NCBI GenBank assembly: GCA_018881555.1
Contig: JACAXG010000050.1
Span: 3,224,001 to 3,288,000, forward strand
DNA: 64,000 bases
Reading direction: 5' to 3'
Source: Amblyornis subalaris
Lineage: Eukaryota > Chordata > Aves > Passeriformes > Ptilonorhynchidae
A model generated the notes under the pieces. The model saw only the letters and a list, made by a program, of their open reading frames with translations. It was not told where the DNA came from and ran no database searches. The translations under genes and the position numbers were made by a program. Shown here piece after piece: positions 9,301-17,257 of this stretch. The stretch's first letter is position 1. Every line of letters starts with the position of its first letter.

Positions 9301-10295
9301 TAGCNGCCCTGATTAGTTGTGTAAGTGAGGTGTAAAGGTGAGGGCCAACACTGGTGAGGTTATGCCAACAATTATGCACCAGATCTGCCTGGGCTCTATG
9401 GTTATTCTTTGCAGAGGGGTTGTTGTGTGGCTGTTTCCTGTTGTTCAGGTGTTGAGGCTGAAAATGTCACTTCATGAAAGTCCCGTTATGGAGGAGGTGT
9501 GCTAATGGGACAAGAGTCTCTTGAACCTCAAGGGAATGCATTGCTCACTACTCTGCTGGCTTCATAGGCATCTTCCTGCTACCTACTCAGTGAGAGCTTA
9601 ATATGTCTCCTCTCAATGGATATGTCAGTGGCGAATCCAGAGATGGTCCCTTGCAGACCTGGGGCCAGGATCAGAGCTCTGGCAGCCCAGCTGCTTCCCA
9701 TGGCATCAAGAGTTTTTGGTTTCTGAATACTGAGGGCATAGGGTTTTTAAAATCCTTTTCCTTCACCACTCCTTGGTGGAAGAGGGACTTAGACACTCTC
9801 CTCGCTACCACCTACCACAAAAAACCTTCCCCCTTCAGAGGAACTAATTCATGAATGAGCTCTCCCTTGTGACAAAACCAGATTCCGCTCTTTTCTGTGT
9901 AAAATCTTCATGAAGTCATGTTGGAAAGCCCCTTCTGGGGAGGGAGGGCATGCAGGCAGCCCACCAGCCATGCTCCTTGTGGTCTGGCTGCAGCCTTTGC
10001 TTCTGGTCTTTGCTACCTTGCTACTCCCACGCAATCAGACCTCTCAGGGCAATAAATCAGATCCTTCCTGCCTCGTGTAGTCAATGACTCTGCCCTGTTG
10101 CTGCCTAGGTATTATATTCTCTCAGGAGCATCTTCCTTCAGTTTTTGGTACTTCTCATACACAGGGGTTGTCGGGAACTGGAGAGACCTCTTCTCTAAAG
10201 CTCAGAATGAAGAAATGTACCGGAAATTTCAAGATTCCCTAGGAGGAACAAAGATGGCAGCAAAGATAAAATATGATGTGTACTGCAAGCCCTGA
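3123..10295 (+). CDS. SULT6B1: Cytosolic sulfotransferase, SULT6B1-like, seven coding exons
   Basis: This is a complete gene for a soluble sulfotransferase that moves sulfate from PAPS to a hydroxyl or amine of a small molecule. The coding exons are 3123-3324, 5616-5755, 6219-6308, 7842-7968, 8383-8477, 8909-9065 and 10165-10295, with intron phases 1,0,0,1,0,1. All junctions are GT-AG and join to 942 bases, or 313 residues plus TGA. The visible motifs are the PAPS 5'-phosphosulfate loop YPKSGTNW (from Y64, catalytic Lys66), catalytic His128 in [10 protein letters not shown], the 3'-phosphate site [10 protein letters not shown] (Arg150, Ser158), and RKGVVGNW (Arg269-Lys270-Gly271) near the C-terminus. 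The length slightly exceeds the usual 285-305. There is no signal peptide or membrane segment. The C-terminal dimer motif KxxxTVxxxE reads [10 protein letters not shown], so T and V are replaced by S and K. The SULT family call is firm. The SULT6B1 assignment rests on overall resemblance and the C-terminal end [13 protein letters not shown]6B1-like paralogue is the alternative. Mouse SULT6B1 has been reported to act on thyroxine, but the avian substrate is not shown here. Confidence 0.85.
3445..3625 (-). mobile_element. CR1 LINE 3' fragment in SULT intron 1
   Basis: Starts with TCATAGAATCATGAATTT, the reverse complement of the CR1 3' tail, followed by the typical CCTCCTGCTCAAAGCAGGG and CTTGTCCAGTGGGGTTTTGAA stretches. 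It is 5'-truncated, as most CR1 copies are, and has small indels. Its antisense frames look like proteins only because of this repeat. Confidence 0.8.
3645..3704. repeat. (GGT)n followed by (GTTT)n microsatellite
   Basis: A GTGGTGGTGG-type run passes directly into about eight GTTT units (one changed to ATTT), next to the truncated 5' end of the CR1. The repeat makes a false hydrophobic N-terminus for a 151-codon open frame that extends to 4128. Confidence 0.85.
3754..3783. repeat. Perfect 13-bp inverted repeat with 4-base loop
   Basis: The arm ATTATAACCTCCA (3754-3766) and its exact reverse complement TGGAGGTTATAAT (3771-3783) flank the loop CTAC. The structure lies in intron 1, 50 bases after the GTTT repeat. 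It could form an RNA hairpin or be the end of an unrecognised element. Confidence 0.7.
3784..4883. other. Middle of SULT intron 1, no gene recognised
   Basis: Contains open frames on both strands across 3810-4128 but no splice-supported or recognisable protein. A small inverted repeat lies at 4033-4050 (CTGCATT, loop GCAG, AATGCAG). Confidence 0.5.
4884..5479 (-). mobile_element. Old solo LTR of an avian ERVL-like family, in SULT intron 1
   Basis: Read on the minus strand it begins TGTGCTGGGTTTGGCTGCAA. It contains the internal landmarks ATTTGTGCTGAAAACTG and GGGACACAGCTGGGACAGC, then CCCACTGGGGGTGAATGAG, and closes at GGTTAAATCATAGTA. I recognise these in order as an LTR repeated very widely in neoavian genomes. 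The TATA and terminal bases are mutated and no clear 5-base target duplication remains, so it is an old copy. No internal retroviral genes flank it, so it is a solo LTR. It ends 136 bases before exon 2, antisense to the gene. The family name is from memory and was not searched. Confidence 0.7.
5616..5755 (+). CDS. SULT6B1: SULT6B1 exon 2 (residues 68-114)
   Basis: The acceptor TTAACCTTTCAG and donor GAG|GTAAGC bound 140 bases. The exon completes the loop as GTNW and continues [18 protein letters not shown], an acidic helix-rich segment where substrate-side residues sit in this family. It ends in phase 0 after FGDPGVYE. Confidence 0.85.
5756..6218. other. SULT intron 2
   Basis: 463 bases with no recognisable repeat or gene. 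A moderately GC-rich patch at 5870-6080 is open in several frames, but none resembles the sulfotransferase. Confidence 0.6.
6219..6308 (+). CDS. SULT6B1: SULT6B1 exon 3 (residues 115-144), carries catalytic histidine
   Basis: Ninety bases, phase 0 to phase 0. The product contains [18 protein letters not shown]. The histidine (H128) in the TH-L motif matches the catalytic base of cytosolic sulfotransferases. The acceptor is CTTTCTTTAAAG and the donor AAG|GTGAGT. This is the exon duplicated in decayed form at 1258-1341. Confidence 0.85.
6910..7785 (+). mobile_element. CR1 LINE tail with ORF2 remnant, in SULT intron 3
   Basis: This is nearly 900 bases of CR1 3' sequence in the gene's own orientation. 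Landmarks are GTTTGCAGACAACACCGAG, TCACAACAATCCCATGCAGC, AGTACTATGTCCAGTTTTGG and the tail ATGATTCTGTGATTC. Around 7174-7345 it still reads as the reverse-transcriptase C-terminal region (SVASRTR...[15 protein letters not shown]), with deletions and frame breaks. The copy is 5'-truncated and dead. Its tail is close to the exon 4 acceptor, so splicing at exon 4 works from a short native tract after the insertion. Confidence 0.88.
7842..7968 (+). CDS. SULT6B1: SULT6B1 exon 4 (residues 145-187), PAPS 3'-phosphate site
   Basis: Begins [18 protein letters not shown], the nearly invariant SULT segment whose Arg (R150) and Ser (S158) bind the 3'-phosphate of PAPS. The acceptor is TCGTCCTCTAG. The donor AAGG|GTACTT is weaker than the others. 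It ends in phase 1. A CR1 LINE tail ends only about 57 bases before this acceptor. Confidence 0.85.
7969..8382. other. SULT intron 4
   Basis: 414 bases with no repeat or RNA gene that I can identify. Exon 4's frame reads on to 8157 before a stop. Confidence 0.55.
8383..8477 (+). CDS. SULT6B1: SULT6B1 exon 5 (residues 187-218)
   Basis: Codes [16 protein letters not shown] followed by [11 protein letters not shown], the family's W-S-F-H-V segment and the strand containing the conserved YE(D/E)(M/L) motif. The acceptor CTTTGTCTGCAG restores frame from phase 1. The donor GAG|GTGTGG is non-ideal but keeps phase 0. Confidence 0.83.
8478..8908. other. SULT intron 5
   Basis: 431 bases. A 177-codon open frame crosses it into exon 6, but the intronic part has no family resemblance and is a read-through artefact. 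Confidence 0.6.
8909..9065 (+). CDS. SULT6B1: SULT6B1 exon 6 (residues 219-271)
   Basis: Starts [15 protein letters not shown], matching the SULT helix that follows the YE(D/E)(M/L) strand, and ends FGDVLFRK, entering the C-terminal PAPS-binding RKG motif. The acceptor is CTTTGGGCAG and the donor AAGG|GTAAGT. The open frame continues upstream into intron 5 and downstream past the donor, but those extensions do not resemble the family. Confidence 0.85.
9066..10164. other. SULT intron 6
   Basis: About 1.1 kb with no recognisable mobile element, RNA or extra exon. A second potential acceptor (GCTGCCTAG at about 10109) is in frame with exon 7 coding but would insert residues inside the PAPS motif. 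Confidence 0.55.
10165..10295 (+). CDS. SULT6B1: SULT6B1 exon 7 (residues 271-313), C-terminus
   Basis: The acceptor is CTCATACACAG|GGG rather than the in-frame CCTAG at about 10109, because only this joins exon 6 to give [12 protein letters not shown], the family's RKGxxGDWKNxF motif. The exon continues through the dimer-motif region SKAQNEEM to KYDVYCKP and TGA at 10293-10295. Confidence 0.85.
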
Positions 10296-10515
10296 AAATA
10301 GGCAGATGAATAGCATGACAGCAAGTCATGTTCCAAAGGTGATTCTCCAAAAGTGGATAGTCCCCATTTTTCCTTCCCATGCAAAAAGAGAGAACTACNT
10401 CTGAGAACTACCTTGCACCTCCAAGAAGTTGGATGGTAATTTTTAGGTGTGTCTGGNGTCTAGAACATGTGCTTTGATTTTNATGTAACCAAATAAAATG
10501 TGTGTATACCTTGAG
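10296..10515 (+). other. SULT6B1 3' untranslated region
   Basis: Runs from the TGA to about 20 bases past AATAAA. The transcript end is estimated, not shown. No further coding or conserved hairpin is seen. Confidence 0.6.
10492..10497 (+). terminator. Poly(A) signal AATAAA of SULT6B1
   Basis: A canonical AATAAA lies 197 bases after the stop codon, followed directly by a GT-rich TGTGTGTATACC, as expected for cleavage and polyadenylation. Confidence 0.7.
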
Positions 10516-12129
10516 TGAATGCCTGGCATCCTTCCATTAGGGAGATGGTGCACAGACATCATAGCACCAGTCTGGTGGCATCCCCGTGTCTGCTTCCTGG
10601 ACTGAAATAGTGAATGAGGCCTCTGCAGGGCCTGGTGGTGAGGCAGAGAGACCAACACAGAGCCTCTCCTGGAACGCAGTGGACTTGGCATGGATATATG
10701 GTGTGGGTCTGAACCACCAAATGTTTGTGTACAGGGAGAACATGGTAGTCTGGGATTAGATCCATCATAGCTACCANGGTGCTGACAGGTCAAAAAAGCC
10801 TTTGACACTTTGGCAAACTCCACACGTTGTTATGGCGAAGGGTGGGACTTCTCAAGTCCTTACAGCTATGAACTTTTAAGTAATGAACAGCTATGTGATT
10901 TCTGGAGCGTTTTGCTCCCGTTGGACTCTCTGGGAAGGTAAGTGGCAAGCAGGAAGAACCATGACATTCAAATGGGAGGATTGGGGAAAAGAAGCCCCTT
11001 GATGACCCCAAACTAAACCAGTTAAACTATCAAAGTGGCATTTATTTGACAATAAATACACTTATGCTACATAGGTATGTTTTCCACACCCTCCTTGCTG
11101 ATGTTGATGTCCTTCCTACATTTATGCAGAACTTGTTGCACGACCCCTTGTCACAACCACTCTTTTGAGAAANCAGAAAAGCTAAGGAAATGTCTGTCTG
11201 GCAAAGGGAATTAAGTTCCTTGGAAGGAGGATTCCTCTGCCATATTCCTAGATAGATTTACCTGAAGGACTCTTATATTGAACTAAGATTAAAAACTGAG
11301 CAACCAGCAACCACAAATGTAATTAAGAAAACTGGGAAATTGTTACGTTCCTGTCAAAATGCCGACTGCCCCTGAACAGGATGCAAACAGACAGATCTAA
11401 CTAGAAGTCTCGTATTTCCAACCCAGTTTCCTTAACAACACATAGGGATATCCACAAGAGCTATCGAGCTGTTTGCCTGTATGTGTGGAGAAGTGAGCTC
11501 CTTTTCAGGGAGGAACCTGATATTCTAAAGTTCTCCCTCTTCATTTACTAAGGGGCAAGAATAGAGAGATTAACTTTTTATATGACTATAGCCATCAGAT
11601 TAATTTCTTATATGGCTATAGATAGTATCTGAGGGTTATGGTTTTTATCCATTGATGGAATCCTACTTTCTCATGCTTTAAAGAGGTGGTAAATAGGTTT
11701 GAAGGAGGTTCTTACCTCAAGATGTTTCCCATTCTCTCCATGAATAGCAGCAAACTGGAGTCTGACTGCACTGATGATCAGCAGCAATTGTGAAACAGCC
11801 TAGGAGCCTTTAGAAATATGGATCTAAGGAAAAAATTCCTCTGTTCTGTGTTTCCACTGCAGTTGGTGATTATTATAAGAAAAAGTTATTTGATCTTTGA
11901 TTCCAACACAAGCTGTACCTAGGCANGAGGATTTTTCACCCTGCTGTTTCCCTCCTGATTGATGAATATTTTCTGAAAGCTATCATTTTCCCAATTTTTC
12001 ATGTTTTCAACAAGCCCTATGCAATTATTGCAGAAGTTGAGTATTTTAACTAGTGAAACATGAATGGCTAAATGAAAAAAAAAAAAAAACTACACCAAAC
12101 CAAGACAACCAAATACAACACTGAAAAAT
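10516..12129. other. Intergenic stretch downstream of SULT6B1
   Basis: No gene is recognised. Overlapping minus-strand frames at 10443-11011 have no family resemblance and run into the 3' untranslated region. A 30-bp tandem duplication (11567-11626) and a 15-base A run (12075-12089) are the only structures seen. Confidence 0.55.
11567..11626. repeat. Two-copy 30-bp tandem duplication
   Basis: Units at 11567-11596 and 11597-11626 share the body AGATTAA...TTATATG.CTATAG, with 3 differences in the first 25 bases. The sequence divergence shows it is not a recent slip. Confidence 0.75.
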
Positions 12130-12985
12130 TGAGTCCTGTGTGCAGTTTTGGGCATCACAATATAAAAAAGACACTAAGCTANTGGGGAGCTGTGTCGATG
12201 GAGAGATACAGAGTTCCCAGGCAGGTGCGAAGGAGAGCGAGCTTTATTACAAAAACCAAGCCTTTTTAAGCAGTTAGCCCTTATCANAATACATACCATT
12301 GAAACACAACAAACAATAATTCAATCAGTCACCATAAGCCACGAGGTGATCATGTGAAAGTTATGTAACTTGTTTCCTCTACTTCTAAGTTAGCTGAACT
12401 GGTTCCCAGAGGCCTTTTTACTTAGCCAAAGTAACAGAAGTGAACCATGATTTTAGAAGTGTAACAAGGCCTTCAGTTTGCAAGGTTTTACCTATCCACA
12501 ACAGGGAGCATCCAAAGGAGGGCCAAGAGGATGGTGAATAACTTTGAGGGGAAGCCATATGAGGAGTGGCTGAGGTCACTCTGTCTGTTCAAGCCTGGAG
12601 AAAAGGAGACTNAGGGGAGACCTCATCACAGTCTACAACTTCCTCATGAGGGGAAGAGGAGAGGCAGGCACTGATCTCTTCTCTGTGGTGACCAGTGACA
12701 GGATCCAAGGAAATGGCCTGAGGTTGTGTCAGGGGAGGTTTACACTGCATATCAGGAGAAAGGCTCTTCCCCCAGAGGGTATTTGGGCAGTGGAACAGGA
12801 TCCCCAGGGCAGTGGTCACAGCACCAAGTCTGACAGAATTCAAGAAGCACTTGGACAATGCTCTCAGACACGTGGTGTGACTCTTGGGGATGGTGCTGTG
12901 CAGGTTCTGGAGTTGGACTTGATGATCCTGCTGGGTCTCTTCCAACTCAGCATATTTGATGATTCTATGATTCTGTTATGAATGT
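12130..12985 (+). mobile_element. CR1 LINE tail, split by a solo LTR
   Basis: The left part (12130-12190) reads GAGTCCTGTGTGCAGTTTTGG as in CR1 ORF2. The right part (12504-12985) continues with ATCCAAAGGAGGGCCAAGAGG, then GACCTCATCACAGTCTACAAC, and ends TGATGATTCTATGATTCTG. Removing 12191-12503 plus one copy of GGGAGC rejoins the CR1 without loss. Part of the right half is open (12646-12981) but is only a worn ORF2 C-terminus. Confidence 0.88.
12191..12503 (-). mobile_element. Solo LTR inserted in CR1, with 6-bp target duplication
   Basis: The element is 313 bases, bounded by GGGAGC on both sides (12185-12190 and 12504-12509). Ends are TGTGTCGATGG and CCTATCCACAACA, giving TG...CA termini. 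On the minus strand it starts TGTTGTGGATAGG, has a TTAAAAAGG TATA-like box (12261-12270), a poly(A) signal AATAAA (12242-12247) leading into GCTCGCTCTCC, and ends CATCGACACA. This is the U3-R-U5 layout of a retroviral LTR. No internal viral genes remain, so it is a solo LTR from end-to-end recombination. The family is not identified. Confidence 0.85.
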
Positions 12986-13737
12986 CTCTTGTGTCTTTGT
13001 CAGTCCCTTCAATCAACTTGCATTGCTGGACTTATGCTGTGTGCACATGGTTAAGTCTTGGAGTACCATTAAATGATAAACTGGGATCTGGCCTTGCAAG
13101 CCTGTTCCATGCAGGCCTGTGCAATGTTCACAGATGCCCCTCTGAAAACAGGAGATTTCTGTCTGCTTGTAACAATTTACCTATGCATGATGAACTGCAA
13201 AACTTGTAACAGCCCTGATCTTTCCAGATCTTGATCTCTATTTTGAGGAGTAAAAATAACAAAGGCATTTATTGCCTTATTAACTGAGACTGGAACATTT
13301 CAGGTAAGATTATGTTTTGGAGAGTGTGCGTGATCATGTATTCAATCACAGCTTGAGACATCTCCAAGTATCTGGGTGCTACCAGCATGGAAGTCAATAA
13401 TAATTAAACAATTCAGTAAGACAAAATAGCAAGTTCAGAATGGTCAGAAATGTTTTCAAGTGAAAAAAATAGTATTGTATTTTTTTGGCTTATTACACTG
13501 CAAAACAATTCTGTGTTTGCTGCTTTCTGATTGACAGGCAATTGTCTACTGTGTGCAAATTGAAATTAATTGTTTAAGTCCTACTTACAAAAAGCACACT
13601 GGAACATGTCTTGCAAGGGCCTTTGCCTATCCTTTATCATGTGTAAGTATTTGGAAGCCTGACTGCAGTTTTGGAGCATCTGGTAACCTCTGTCCAAGTG
13701 TATTCCTTTTTCCTGCCCTTTTAGAACAAACACAGAA
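12986..13737. other. Intergenic, nothing recognised
   Basis: Mixed-composition sequence with short frames only. No repeat, RNA or exon signature stands out. Confidence 0.5.
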
Positions 13738-13885
13738 ACATAGAATTGAGTCACAGAATCATTAAGGCTGGAAAAGACCTCTAAGATCATCGAGGCCAAC
13801 CATTAACCCAGCACCACCATGTTCACCACCAAACCATGTCCCCAGGTGCCACATCTACATGTCTTTTGAACAGCCCATCAACAAA
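13738..13885 (-). mobile_element. CR1 LINE 3' fragment
   Basis: Reads AGTCACAGAATCATTAAGGC, GGAAAAGACCTCTAAGATC, CCAACCATTAACCCAGCACC and CCAAACCATGTCCCCAGGTG, the reverse complement of a CR1 3' end. It is short and 5'-truncated, and well preserved compared with the copy in SULT intron 1. Confidence 0.85.
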
Positions 13886-16800
13886 TACCAGGTTAGATAA
13901 CCATATAATTTAAATTCGATTTTTTCCCCATAATCTTGCCATCTCCATAGAGCTGGTAGCAGCTGACAGCATGATTAGTAGGTTATGCACAGTTTTGATT
14001 AGCACCAAGTATATTTTAAAAGCCAAGTCAGAAGCAATCTGGAAATGTTTGTTGATAAAGATAATTAGGAATATAAATTCAAGCGTGACTAGGGAGAACA
14101 TGTGATTATCAAAAGTATGCTTCATGTACTCAATGTTAAATTATTCCATTCCATACACTCTTGTAAAACTAATCACAACCAAACATTGCCCAGACTGAAG
14201 CTGCTCAAATGATCTGTGACTCCAGAGCATTTACAATAAGTTCACCTTTTAGCCGAGGAAATGTCATTGAAAATGCCAAGTGAGTGGGAAGCTGAAAGCC
14301 TAAAAAGTTTTATATACTGNTAGTATTAATTTCCAGTGTTTTCCCACTATTGTCAAGTCTTTTCAAGTGTTCAGTGATACCCTTCCTCCTTCACCCTTTT
14401 TAGTCTTCCAGTGCATTTTCAGCTCTTGCAGATGAGATTGGTTAAGATTCCTTCTTTTTCTCTGATGTTGGTTCTGGCTCACAGAGCTTCGCAGCACTTT
14501 CAGTGCACTGNTGCTGAGGGCACTGTTAGTCCTGCGAGTAGTGTCTTGGTTGGGATGCTACAGGGCAGGATGCTGATTCCCCAGTCCATCCTGAATTTCA
14601 CAAAACCCAGGATCCTTCTTCTGCAATCTTTCACATCTGTTATCTGTCAATAGACACCTCTAAACGGCTTCCTTCCTCAGGCATGAAGGGACACCTTCAA
14701 GTAAATTCCACTTTTAAGACTACTCCCAGGTCAATACATTACTCTCACAGATACAGCTAGCATTCTTTTCACAAATGTACAAATTGTGTGGCATTGTGTG
14801 TGATGGCAAACAGTAAATACTTTGTAAAGCCAGTCACAAAATGCTGAGCCAATTTGTTTGAAAAAATGAAAGAAAATTGAGTCCTGATTTGAGCTTCCAT
14901 CCAGCTTGAGCAAGGGGTTAAACGAGATGACCAACTTATTTTCGTTATTATTTATTCTACGTTCCTCTATTTTGGCAGCTAGATAACTTCNGTTCCCAAA
15001 GGCATCGCATGCCCGGCAGTCCTCCTTTCATTTGGCTGTACAGTAATCTCTGGTCACCTCAGAGGCACAGTCATGCATATACCAAAACAAGTAGTTAAGG
15101 CTTCCAATTAAGATTCTGGATTAGGTTTAGAGAATTGGTATATGTCACTTTTGGGGACTCCTTTAGACACTCCATCTGAACTTCTGACGGACTGATTTTT
15201 TTATTTTATTTCATGGCTTAAACAATTTATCCCTTTTTACTGGTTTTAATCTTTTGAACCATACATTCCTTTTCAAAGCTGTCTGGTTAATACTCTTTAA
15301 TTTGTATACAATATAAAAAAGATACCTGGGCGGATTTCCCCTCCCTGAATTAAAACAACTCACAAAACAAATGAGCTTTTGAAGCAATACATCAATCATT
15401 GCTACCAGGTTTGGAACACAAGGTAAGATATATATATATATATATAAATTTTGTGACTTGCTAGTGTTCTTCTTCTGGTTTGCTTTTTGTTTATCTTAAT
15501 TTATTCAGAATTGCTAAATGTCAGGTTGAAGGAACTAAATTTACATGGATGCCAAAAAAAGAAGGGAAAAGACTTATAGTTAGGGTGCCTTTTTGGTCAT
15601 TGTTTTATAGGTTGGCTAATCCTCCCTTCAATAATTCTACTTCCAGCTCATCCTTCAGACCTGCTGCCATGTGTCGACGCTGGCTTGATGCTTCTCTCAC
15701 TTACACCACTGCAAAACAGCACAGATATCTGTAAAGCCAATGAAAATTTGAAAGTCTCAAGTGAGAGTGAAAAGAAAATCATTCCTTTATTCTTAGCAGT
15801 TTATTAGTTTAAACACCCTGGAGAAAAGCCAGGAGACATTTCACACTCTAACAAGCCTGTCATTAATACAGATCCTGAGGCTGTTGATACCTCAGTAAAA
15901 TATTTTCAGCTGTTTATTGCAGCAGCATCATTTCATTTGAGAAGAAAGAATGTTCTAGTCTCAGTAAATATATTGGTTTATTGTGATCTCTGTTTTCATA
16001 TATTTATAGGAACTGCATGATGGAAAACCTTCCTAGAGGTAAAATAGAAAACTAAGAAATGAGCCTTTTAAAATCACTAATCAAAATGAAAAACAGCTTC
16101 AGTGGAGAAGGATGAAGGAAGGTATTTATTATACCACATTTTTGTCTGGCTTATGAAGTGACACTGTAGATCTATAATTTTTTTTTAATATCTTTTCCAG
16201 TCAGAGCTCAAGTTTGCTGGGGACATAGATCTTCCTTTCCCTCTCTCAAAATACAATAGATAGTGGACTTAAACGTCCATCATTGTAATTACAACTGGAT
16301 AGGAATTTTTTCAGGGTCATTCTGCTGGTGGCTGACCATTTTCAGCAGTTTGGCAGGCAGAACTTTGGTGGATTGGGGAGAGGGGGCAAAAAGGCAGACT
16401 GTCCCAAGAAGACCTTTCTCCTCCTCTCTTTGTGGCACTGGGTGGCAAAGGAGCCTGTGTTCTTGCCAGCGAACCTCTGGGACAAAGTGAGAGTGTGTGC
16501 CCTGAACCAGAGAGGGGCAACTGGCTGCAAGCCAGAGGAGAGGCAGCAGGAACACAAACAGCATAAGGGAATCATAGGTGACATAAATTCATGTGCTTTC
16601 ATGAGGATTTGATTACCAGGGAGCTTTGCTCTGAGTAGAAGCCTCAAAATGGATAGAAGGTCATTTTAACCAGTGAAATGGTTAAACAATTAAGTGAAAC
16701 TATTAATCAGAACATCTTTGAATTTTAGTGGGAGTAGCTGCCTAGAGATTTTGAAAAATAGGTACTTCAGGCATTTTTGAAAACATTCACTTGGTCATCA

Positions 16801-16935
16801 TTTGCATCTGACTTAAATTTTGTCCATATATAAATAGCCACAGGGTTTCCTCTGTGGCTGATGTCAGTAAAGATCAATAGAGATATCTGGAGATGTCAGT
16901 TGAGGCATCCACATACAAGCAATTGCAGTGCCTTC
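13886..16935. other. Intergenic, AT-rich, one dinucleotide repeat
   Basis: About 3 kb without a recognisable gene or element apart from the AT microsatellite at 15428-15446. Open frames on both strands at 16289-16647 overlap one another and resemble no known protein. Confidence 0.5.
15428..15446. repeat. (AT)n microsatellite
   Basis: About nine and a half AT units in an AT-rich setting. Confidence 0.85.
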
Positions 16936-16939
16936 CAGC

Positions 16940-17257
16940 ATCCAAAGAGGGGTTACGAGAGGGCTGGAGAGTGACTGTTTACAAGAGTGTGCAGTGATAG
17001 GACAAGGAGTGATGGCTACAAACTGAAAGAGAGTAGGTTTAGATTAGATATTAGGAAGAAATTATTTACTGTGAGGGTGGTGAGGCACTTCTTGAGAAGC
17101 TACGGATGACCAATCTCCGCAATTGTTCAAAGCCAAGTTGGATGGGTCTTTGAACCACCTGGTCTAGTGGAAGATGTCCCTGCCTACGGCAGGGGGGTTG
17201 GAACAAGATGATCTTTAAGGTCTCTTCTTACCTAAACCACTGTATGATTCTATGAAT
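16940..17257 (+). mobile_element. CR1 LINE 3' fragment
   Basis: Landmarks are ATCCAAAGAGGGGTTACGAG, AGTGATAGGACAAGGAGTG, GATATTAGGAAGAAATTATT, GAGGGTGGTGAGGCACTTC and the tail CTGTATGATTCTATGA. It has several small deletions relative to other CR1 tails. Confidence 0.85.

Noticed and set aside
10090..10164. Earlier acceptor for exon 7 at about 10109
   Set aside because: It is in frame, but it would insert residues between RKG and VVGNW and break the PAPS-binding motif. The acceptor at 10164 restores the motif exactly.
16289..16647. Five overlapping frames on both strands
   Set aside because: Simultaneous openness in several frames reflects a lack of stop-rich words rather than coding. No family resemblance.
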